20,329 nt of DNA from Oscillospiraceae bacterium (GTDB lineage: Bacteria; Bacillota; Clostridia; Oscillospirales; Oscillospiraceae). The notes under the pieces were generated by a model. The model worked only from the letters and a program-made list of their open reading frames with translations, made no database searches and was not told where the DNA came from. The stretch is from contig JAEDJB010000020.1 in assembly GCA_016296565.1 (NCBI GenBank), forward strand, positions 1 through 20,329. Reading direction: 5' to 3'. This document shows, piece after piece, positions 14,380 through 20,329 of the stretch (positions are counted from its first letter, which is position 1; each line of letters opens with the position of its first letter). The position numbers and the translations under genes were made by a program.

Positions 14380-15693
14380 ATGGGCAGCTACATTCCCGCA
14401 ACCGGGGAAGAGCGGCAGAAAATGCTGGAGGCTGTGGGCCTGTCCTCCATGGACGACCTGTTCTCCGTGGTGCCTGAGGAGGTCCGGGTCAAGAGCCTGA
14501 ACCTGCCCGAGGGCCTCAGCGAGCTGGAGGTTGGCCAGAAGGTTTCCGGCCTGGCAGCCAGAAATCAGCAGTTCCGCAGCATTTTCCGGGGCGCCGGCGC
14601 CTACCGCCACTATATCCCCTCTATCGTCAAGACCGTTACCAGCAAGGAGGAGTTCCTCACCGCCTACACCCCCTATCAGGCGGAGATCAGCCAGGGCGTC
14701 CTCCAGTCCATCTTTGAGTATCAGACCCAGATGTGCGAGCTGACCGGCATGGACGTGTCCAACGCCTCTGTCTACGACGGGGCCACCGCCGCTGCCGAGG
14801 CCGTGTTTATGTGCCAGGAGAGAAAGCGCACCAGCGTGATCCTCTCCGGCGCTGCCGACCCCCAGACCATCGCCGTGGTGAAGACCTACTGCGAGAGCCG
14901 CAGCGTTCCCGTTACGGTGCTGCCTGTGGACGGCTGCGCCACCGACCTGGAGGCCCTGAAGGCTTCCCTGGGTAAGGACACCGCCGCCGTTTACGTCCAG
15001 AGCCCCAACTATTACGGGGTGATCGAGGACATGGACGCCGTGGTGGCCGCTGCCCACGAGGTGGGCGCCAAGGTCATTATGGGCGCCAACCCCATCTCCC
15101 TGGGCCTGCTGAAGACCCCCGGGGAGTACGGCGCAGACATCGCCGTGGGCGAGGGCCAGCCTCTGGGTATGCCTCTGGCATTCGGTGGACCCTATCTGGG
15201 CTACATGACCTGCAAGAAGGCCATGATGCGCAAGCTGCCCGGCCGTATTGTGGGTGAGACCACCGACGACCAGGGCCGCCGCTGCTTCGTGCTGACCCTC
15301 CAGGCCAGAGAGCAGCACATCCGCCGGGAGAAGGCCTCTTCCAACATCTGCTCCAACGAGGCTCTGTGCGCCATGACCGCTTCGGTCTACCTGGCCGCCA
15401 TGGGCCCCAAGGGCCTGCGCCAGGTGGCGGAGAGCTCTGCTGCCCACGCCCACTATCTGGCCGGCGAGCTGGCCAAGCTGGGCTTCAAGGTCCGCAGCGA
15501 CAAGCCCTTCTTCCATGAATTTTTGACCGACAGCCCGGTGGAGCCTGAGGCTCTGTGCGCTGCTCTGGCCCAGCGGGGCATCCTGGGCGGCCTGCCTGTG
15601 GACGGCGGCATCCTGTGGTGCTGCACGGAGATGAACAGCAAGGCAGAGATCGACGAACTGGTGTCCATTCTTGGGGAGGTGTGCGGAAAATGA
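14380..15693 (+). CDS. gcvPA: Glycine dehydrogenase (decarboxylating) subunit 1
   Basis: This 437-residue protein corresponds to the N-terminal half of glycine decarboxylase. In Firmicutes and many archaea GcvP is naturally split, so this is not a broken gene. Family blocks include YIPATGEERQKML at the start, FRGAGAYRHYIPSIV, YTPYQAEISQGVLQSIFEYQ (residues in the mid N-terminal third) and REKASSNICSNEAL. It lacks the PLP-binding lysine, which lies in the other subunit. The ATG at 14380 follows GAGGAGG (14367-14373). The stop overlaps the gcvPB start (ATGA), fitting a fixed 1:1 ratio. Confidence 0.96.
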   Translation: MGSYIPATGEERQKMLEAVGLSSMDDLFSVVPEEVRVKSLNLPEGLSELEVGQKVSGLAARNQQFRSIFRGAGAYRHYIPSIVKTVTSKEEFLTAYTPYQAEISQGVLQSIFEYQTQMCELTGMDVSNASVYDGATAAAEAVFMCQERKRTSVILSGAADPQTIAVVKTYCESRSVPVTVLPVDGCATDLEALKASLGKDTAAVYVQSPNYYGVIEDMDAVVAAAHEVGAKVIMGANPISLGLLKTPGEYGADIAVGEGQPLGMPLAFGGPYLGYMTCKKAMMRKLPGRIVGETTDDQGRRCFVLTLQAREQHIRREKASSNICSNEALCAMTASVYLAAMGPKGLRQVAESSAAHAHYLAGELAKLGFKVRSDKPFFHEFLTDSPVEPEALCAALAQRGILGGLPVDGGILWCCTEMNSKAEIDELVSILGEVCGK

Positions 15694-17126
15694 AACTGCT
15701 GTTTGAACGGAGCTGCCCCGGCCGGGGCGCGGCCCTGCTGCCCGCCTGCGACGTGCCGGCAGCGGAATTTGACGCTGCCCTGCTGAGAGACCAGGCCCCC
15801 CGCCTGCCCGAGATCTCCGAGATCGACCTGGGCCGCCACTACACGGAGCTGGCCAAGCAGACCCACGGCGTGAACGACGGGTTCTACCCCCTGGGCTCCT
15901 GCACCATGAAGTACAACCCCCGGGTCAACGAGGAAATGGCCGCGCTGCCCGGGTTCACCCAGATCCACCCCCTCCAGCCTGTGGAGACCGTCCAGGGCTG
16001 CCTGGAGGTCATCTATGAGTCCGAGCAGCTGCTGTGCGAGATCACCGGCATGGACGGCATGACCTTCCAGCCTGCCGCCGGCGCGCACGGCGAGTACACC
16101 GGCCTGCTGCTCATCCGGAAGTATCACCTCTCCCGCGGCGATACCGCCCGGACCAAGATCATCGTCCCCGACTCCGCCCACGGCACCAACCCCGCCTCCG
16201 CCGCTATGGCCGGCTTCCAGGTGGTTTCCGTGCCCTCCAACGACCAGGGCGGCGTGGACCTGGACGCTCTGCGGAAGGCCGTGGGTCCCGACACCGCCGG
16301 CCTGATGCTCACCAACCCCAACACCGTGGGCCTCTTCGACCCCAACATCCTGGAGATCACCAAGATCATCCACGATGCCGGCGGCCTGTGCTACTATGAC
16401 GGCGCCAACCTGAACGCCATCATGGGCCATGCCCGTCCCGGCGACATGGGCTTTGACTGCGTCCACATCAACCTGCACAAGACCTTCTCCACCCCCCACG
16501 GCGGCGGCGGCCCCGGCAGCGGCCCTGTGGGCTGCAAGTCCTTCCTGGAAGCCTTCCTGCCCAGCCCCCGGGTGAAGAAGAACGGCGAGACCTTCTCCTT
16601 CGAGTCCCCCGAGCAGACCATGGGCCAGGTGCGCAGCTTCTACGGCAACTTCCTGGTGGTGGTCCGCGCCCTGACCTACGTGCTCACCCTGGGCAAGGAG
16701 GGTATCCCCGAGGCTTCCGCCGGCGCTGTGCTCAACGCCAACTACCTCATGAAGAAGCTGGTGGGTGCCTATGACATGTCCTACGACACCCAGTGCATGC
16801 ATGAGTTTGTCATGACCCTCCAGGGCCTGGCCCACGACACCGGCGTCACCGCCATGGACGTGGCCAAGCGCCTGCTGGACTTCGACATTCATCCCCCGAC
16901 GATGTACTTCCCCCTCATCGTCCACGAGGCCCTCATGGTGGAGCCCACCGAGACCGAGAGCCCCGAGACGCTGGACGAGGCGGCAGAGGTCTTCCTCAAG
17001 ATCCTGGAGGAGGCCAAGACCGACCCCGAGAGCCTGCATCACGCGCCCCACGACTGCGCCATCGGCCGGCCCGACGAAGTCACCGCCGCCCGCGCTCCCG
17101 TGCTGCGTTACTCCTTCGGGGGGTAA
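15690..17126 (+). CDS. gcvPB: Glycine dehydrogenase (decarboxylating) subunit 2
   Basis: This 478-residue PLP subunit decarboxylates glycine and loads the aminomethyl group onto the lipoyl arm of GcvH. The PLP-binding lysine is K264 in HINLHKTFSTPHGGGGPG. Other typical blocks are YPLGSCTMKYNP (66-77), PDSAHGTNPASA (160-171) and TNPNTVGLFDPNI (208-220). The ATG at 15690 overlaps the gcvPA stop and follows GGGGAGGT (15673-15680). Thirty bases separate it from the lipoate ligase gene. Confidence 0.96.
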   Translation: MKLLFERSCPGRGAALLPACDVPAAEFDAALLRDQAPRLPEISEIDLGRHYTELAKQTHGVNDGFYPLGSCTMKYNPRVNEEMAALPGFTQIHPLQPVETVQGCLEVIYESEQLLCEITGMDGMTFQPAAGAHGEYTGLLLIRKYHLSRGDTARTKIIVPDSAHGTNPASAAMAGFQVVSVPSNDQGGVDLDALRKAVGPDTAGLMLTNPNTVGLFDPNILEITKIIHDAGGLCYYDGANLNAIMGHARPGDMGFDCVHINLHKTFSTPHGGGGPGSGPVGCKSFLEAFLPSPRVKKNGETFSFESPEQTMGQVRSFYGNFLVVVRALTYVLTLGKEGIPEASAGAVLNANYLMKKLVGAYDMSYDTQCMHEFVMTLQGLAHDTGVTAMDVAKRLLDFDIHPPTMYFPLIVHEALMVEPTETESPETLDEAAEVFLKILEEAKTDPESLHHAPHDCAIGRPDEVTAARAPVLRYSFGG

Positions 17127-17156
17127 GCTCTTCCTGAGGACGGAAAAAGACAAAGT

Positions 17157-18152
17157 ATGCTTCATTCTTTATATGTGATCCATTCCCGGCAGACCGACCC
17201 CCGCCATAACCTGGCCCTGGAGGAACTGCTGCTTCACCGGGTAAAGCCCGGGGAGTGCATCCTCTACCTGTGGCAGAACCAGCACACGGTGGTCATCGGC
17301 CGCAATCAGCACGCAGAGAATGAATGCCGCATCCAAGCGCTGGAAGCAGACGGCGGACATCTTGTCCGCCGTCTGTCCGGTGGTGGCGCGGTTTATCATG
17401 ATCTGGGTAACCTGAACTTTACTTTCCTGGTCACCGGGGAAGACTATGATGTGGCCAAGCAGACGGAGACCATCCTCCGGGCGGTCCAGATGGTGGGCAT
17501 CCACGCGGAGAAAAACGGCCGCAACGACCTCACCGTGGACGGCCAGAAGTTCTCCGGTCACGCCTACTACCGCACCGGGAACCAGTGCTATCACCACGGC
17601 ACCCTCATGGTGGCGGTGGACATGGCGCCTCTGGAGAAGTACCTGAACGTATCCCCCCTGAAGCTTCAGGCCAAGGGGGTCCAGTCCGTCCGCTCCCGGG
17701 TGGCCAACCTCCGGGATTTCCGGCCGGAGCTCACCATCGGGGAGCTGGAGGAGGCCCTGGAGGCCGCCTTCAGCCAGGTCTACGGCCTGCCGGTGCAGCC
17801 CCTGCGGTATGAGGACCTGGACCAGCAGGCCCTGGCGGAGGGACAGGCCCGGTTCTCCCGCCCAGAGTGGATCTATGGGGACAGCCGTCCCATGGCCGTC
17901 AGCCGGGAGGCCCGGTTTGACTGGGGCCTGCTCCGGCTGGACTATGACCAGCAGGACGGGGTCATCACCCAGGCTGCCCTCTGGTCCGATGGCTTGGACG
18001 CGGACTTTTTAAGCCAGGTTCCCCAGCTGATCCAGGGCTGCCCCCTGGAGGCAGAGGCCCTGCGGGCCCGCCTGTCCGGCCAGCCGGACAGCGTGGAGGA
18101 GGTCACCGAGGGGATTGTCACACTACTGACCAGAAACGAGGAAACGTTATGA
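17157..18152 (+). CDS. lplA: Lipoate-protein ligase A
   Basis: This 331-residue enzyme activates free lipoate with ATP and attaches it to a carrier lysine, here presumably K64 of GcvH. The lipoate-binding motif RRLSGGGAVYHD is at residues 71-82 and the conserved lysine K131 is in DGQKFSGHAYY. The last 80-90 residues form the accessory C-terminal domain typical of LplA. No strong ribosome binding site precedes the ATG at 17157, but homology (SRQTDPRHNLALEE) begins nearby. No lipA or lipB is in the window, so the cell may depend on scavenged lipoate. Its 3' end overlaps lpdA (ATGA). Confidence 0.92.
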   Translation: MLHSLYVIHSRQTDPRHNLALEELLLHRVKPGECILYLWQNQHTVVIGRNQHAENECRIQALEADGGHLVRRLSGGGAVYHDLGNLNFTFLVTGEDYDVAKQTETILRAVQMVGIHAEKNGRNDLTVDGQKFSGHAYYRTGNQCYHHGTLMVAVDMAPLEKYLNVSPLKLQAKGVQSVRSRVANLRDFRPELTIGELEEALEAAFSQVYGLPVQPLRYEDLDQQALAEGQARFSRPEWIYGDSRPMAVSREARFDWGLLRLDYDQQDGVITQAALWSDGLDADFLSQVPQLIQGCPLEAEALRARLSGQPDSVEEVTEGIVTLLTRNEETL

Positions 18153-19516
18153 ATTTTGACATTGCCATCATCGGCGGCGGCCCCGGCGGCTACACCGCCG
18201 CAGAGCATGCTGCCAAGGCAGGCTTCCAGGTGGTTCTCTTTGAAAAGGAGCAGCTGGGCGGCACCTGCCTGAACCGGGGCTGCATGCCCACCAAGTCCCT
18301 GCTCCACGGGGCGGAAGCCTACGAGACCATGCGCCACGCGGAGGATCTGGGCATCCATGTTGGCGAGCTCTCCTTCGACTTTGGCGCCATGCACCGCCGG
18401 AAGAACCAGGTGGTGGAGGAGCTGCGCAAGGGCGTGGAGAAGCTCATGAAGGCCGGCAAGATCACCGTGGTTTACGGCCAGGCCCAGATTACCGCCCCCG
18501 GGGTGGTGGTCTGCGGCGAGGAGACCTATGAGGTCAAGGATATCGTCATCGCCACCGGCTCCAAGGTGTCCTATCCCCCCATCCCCGGCATCCGGGACGA
18601 GGGCGTGTACAACAGCCGGGACATCCTGGAGGGGGAGGGCAAGATGTTCTCCTCCCTGGTGATCGTCGGCGGCGGCGTGGTGGGCGTGGAGTGCGCCTCC
18701 CTGTATATGTCCCTGGGCTGTGAGGTCACCGTTCTGGAGGCTGCCGACCACATCCTGCCCTTCATGGACAAGGAGATCGCCCAGCGCCTGACCATGATGC
18801 TGAAGAAGCGGGGCGCCAAGGTAGAGGCCAAGGCCATGGTTCAGAAAATCGAGGGTAACCCCGGCGCCATGTCCGTCACCTATACTGACAAGAAGGGCGC
18901 AGAGCACACCGTCACCGCTGAGGGCGTGCTGGCCGCTGCCGGCCGGGGCGCCAACCTGGACGGCCTGCTGGGCCCCGGCGTGGAGCTGGAGCTCTTCAAG
19001 GGCGCTGTGGTGGCCGACGAGGTGGGCCGCACCAGCATCCCCCACATCTATGTCATCGGCGACGCCAAGGCAAAGAATATCCAGCTGGCCCATGTGGCAG
19101 AGGCCCAGGGCACCAACGTGGTGGCAGTGATTGCCGGCAAGGAGCCCCCGGTGGATATGTCCGTGGTTCCCAGCTGCGTGTACACCGTACCGGAGATCGC
19201 CTCTGTGGGCATGACCGAGGAGCAGGCCAAGGCTGCCGGCGTCCAGGTGAAGGCAGGCAAGTACCTCACCGGCGCCAACGGCAAGTGCCTCATTGAGAAC
19301 ACCGACAGCGGCTATGTAAAGCTGGTCACCGACAAAACCAACGGTCGCATCCTGGGCGCACAGCTGGTGTGCCCCCGGGCCACCGACATGGTGGGCGAGC
19401 TGGCCGTGGCCATCCAGAAGGGCCTTACCGTGGACGGCCTCTTTGCGGTCATCCATCCCCACCCCACCTTCTGCGAGATGCTCACCGGCGCCGCCGAAGC
19501 TCTGCGGGAGGAATAA
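18149..19516 (+). CDS. lpdA: Dihydrolipoyl dehydrogenase (L protein)
   Basis: This 455-residue FAD disulfide oxidoreductase reoxidises dihydrolipoyl-GcvH with NAD+. It shows the N-terminal FAD-binding GGGPGG (9-14), the redox-active pair C40 and C45 in GGTCLNRGCMPTKS, the NAD-binding GGGVVGVE (174-181) and the C-terminal catalytic dyad H438/E443 in HPHPTFCE. No lipoyl domain is fused at the N-terminus. As the last gene of the glycine-cleavage operon it is most likely the dedicated L protein, though it could also serve 2-oxoacid dehydrogenases elsewhere in the genome. A strong terminator follows 20 bases later. Confidence 0.95.
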   Translation: MNFDIAIIGGGPGGYTAAEHAAKAGFQVVLFEKEQLGGTCLNRGCMPTKSLLHGAEAYETMRHAEDLGIHVGELSFDFGAMHRRKNQVVEELRKGVEKLMKAGKITVVYGQAQITAPGVVVCGEETYEVKDIVIATGSKVSYPPIPGIRDEGVYNSRDILEGEGKMFSSLVIVGGGVVGVECASLYMSLGCEVTVLEAADHILPFMDKEIAQRLTMMLKKRGAKVEAKAMVQKIEGNPGAMSVTYTDKKGAEHTVTAEGVLAAAGRGANLDGLLGPGVELELFKGAVVADEVGRTSIPHIYVIGDAKAKNIQLAHVAEAQGTNVVAVIAGKEPPVDMSVVPSCVYTVPEIASVGMTEEQAKAAGVQVKAGKYLTGANGKCLIENTDSGYVKLVTDKTNGRILGAQLVCPRATDMVGELAVAIQKGLTVDGLFAVIHPHPTFCEMLTGAAEALREE

Positions 19517-19536
19517 TCCCAACACCTGCGCATTTA

Positions 19537-19570
19537 CGCGGGGGCGCTTCACCGCGCCCCCGCGATTTTT
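19537..19570 (+). terminator. Intrinsic terminator of the glycine cleavage operon
   Basis: A perfect 11-bp GC-rich stem (19537-19547 with 19554-19564) has a 6-base loop and is followed by ATTTTT. It lies between the lpdA stop and the next gene. Confidence 0.92.
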
Positions 19571-19590
19571 ATGGGAAAGGGGGATAAACC

Positions 19591-20322
19591 GTGAACGACA
19601 AGCAAATCCTCCCCCATGTGCATCACATAGAGGAGGACTACCGGGACTACTGCACCCTGGTCCAGGGAAAAACCCTGGCCATTTTGTGGGACACCGGCCA
19701 GGGCAAGCGGGATCTGCGGGCCTTTCTGGAGGAGACGGTGGATACCCCGTACCTTGTCCTGAACAGCCACGGCCACGCCGACCACATTGGGGGCAACCAC
19801 CGGTTTGAGAAGGTCTATGCCAACCGGGCGGATTGGCCCCTGCTGGCCGCCCAGGCCCTGCTGGCGGGAGGGGAACCGCCGGAATATGCGGTGGAGGACC
19901 TGGAACCCGGGCAGGTCTTTGACCTGGGGGGGCGCCACGGGAGGATTGTCTCCCTGGCAGGCCATACCCGAGGGTCTGTGGGCCTGCTGCTGGAGGAGGA
20001 CCGCCTGCTTCTGGCGGGAGATGCCCTGAACCCCACCCTTCTGCTCCTGGGCCAGGAGTGCGCCCCTCTGCCGGTTTTGAAGGAGACCCTGCGGGGTGCC
20101 TTAGAGCTGCCCTTCGACCGGTACTTAGCCAGCCACTACCCCACCCCCCAGCCCAAAAAGATCCTGGGGGCCCACCTGCGCCACTTGGACTGTCTGCGCA
20201 CCGAGGACCCTTCTCATCCCGGCCCCTACGGCCCCCGGGTCTGCCGCAGCGTCCACAAGGACCCCGCCGGCCGCTCCGTAATTTTTGTAAACAGAGGCCT
20301 GGTGGAGAAAGAGCAGGCGTAA
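19591..20322 (+). CDS. Metallo-beta-lactamase-fold hydrolase
   Basis: This 243-residue protein has the metal-binding set of the metallo-beta-lactamase superfamily: HGHADH at residues 60-65, H125 in AGHTRGSVG, D144 in AGDALNP and H182 in SHYP. Proteins of this fold hydrolyse thioesters, lactones, phosphodiesters or beta-lactams, and the substrate here cannot be told. The general layout resembles glyoxalase II-like and lactonase-like members rather than true beta-lactamases. No signal peptide is seen, so it is probably cytoplasmic. It starts with GTG at 19591, supported by AAAGGGGG (19576-19583) seven bases upstream. The strong terminator before it suggests it is transcribed separately from lpdA or by read-through, as no clear promoter fits in the 20 bases between. 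Confidence 0.85.
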   Translation: MNDKQILPHVHHIEEDYRDYCTLVQGKTLAILWDTGQGKRDLRAFLEETVDTPYLVLNSHGHADHIGGNHRFEKVYANRADWPLLAAQALLAGGEPPEYAVEDLEPGQVFDLGGRHGRIVSLAGHTRGSVGLLLEEDRLLLAGDALNPTLLLLGQECAPLPVLKETLRGALELPFDRYLASHYPTPQPKKILGAHLRHLDCLRTEDPSHPGPYGPRVCRSVHKDPAGRSVIFVNRGLVEKEQA

Positions 20323-20329
20323 CCATCCT

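Noticed and set aside
14380..17126. Possible frameshift splitting glycine decarboxylase into two genes
   Set aside because: Two-subunit GcvPA/GcvPB is the normal state in Firmicutes, and the second gene has its own ribosome binding site and start.
15453..17165. Minus-strand open frame of 570 codons opposite gcvPB
   Set aside because: The composition is typical of the antisense of a GC-rich gene (runs of Gly, Val, His, Gln), and the plus strand carries a fully conserved PLP enzyme.
19591..20322. Metallo-beta-lactamase-fold gene as a resistance beta-lactamase
   Set aside because: The fold motifs are generic to the superfamily, there is no signal peptide, and the layout is closer to glyoxalase II-like hydrolases.
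17942..20326. Very long minus-strand open frame (794 codons) opposite lplA, lpdA and the hydrolase gene
   Set aside because: It is low-complexity, rich in Gly/His/Leu/Ala and has no recognisable domain. It lies antisense to clearly conserved genes, so it is a by-product of high GC third positions.

Overview
The window is high-GC DNA with the gene content and order of a Firmicute. Operons are tightly packed with ATGA-type overlaps. Fatty-acid synthesis uses FabK with a four-subunit acetyl-CoA carboxylase, glycine decarboxylase is split into GcvPA and GcvPB, and a tandem glycine riboswitch is present. A GC-rich gut Clostridium of the Oscillospiraceae (Flavonifractor/Pseudoflavonifractor-like) is the most likely source. 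That placement is inferred from style and gene order, not from a database match. No tRNA, rRNA, CRISPR array, transposase or phage gene was seen.

Region 1 (1-1678, minus strand) holds a VanG-type D-alanine:D-serine ligase followed, with an ATGA overlap, by a VanXY-type D,D-dipeptidase/carboxypeptidase that runs off the left edge. Together these two activities are the core of D-Ala-D-Ser glycopeptide resistance. The serine racemase (VanT) and the VanRS sensor pair, if present, lie outside the window.

Region 2 (1679-2061) is an AT-rich divergent control region. It contains a near-consensus promoter (TTGACA, 17 nt, TATATA) and two related 15-bp palindromes, one just downstream of the start point and one about 185 bp upstream.

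Region 3 (2062-12377, plus strand) is a type II fatty-acid synthesis operon: acpP-fabK-fabD-fabG-fabF-accB-fabZ-accC-accD-accA. It is extended by an acyl-CoA synthetase gene and a TetR-family regulator and closed by an intrinsic terminator. Neighbouring genes overlap or nearly touch throughout, apart from a 40-nt gap before the regulator and a 211-bp gap between fabG and fabF that is filled with stacked inverted repeats. No fabH and no FabT-like MarR regulator lie in the operon. The TetR protein and the two palindromes are the obvious candidates for its control circuit.

Region 4 (12498-19570, plus strand) is a self-contained glycine-cleavage operon. A consensus promoter and a tandem glycine riboswitch with a terminator precede gcvT-gcvH-gcvPA-gcvPB-lplA-lpdA, and a strong terminator follows. 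It encodes all four proteins of the complex (T, H, two-part P, L) plus the ligase that lipoylates GcvH.

Region 5 (19591-20322, plus strand) is a single metallo-beta-lactamase-fold hydrolase with its own ribosome binding site.
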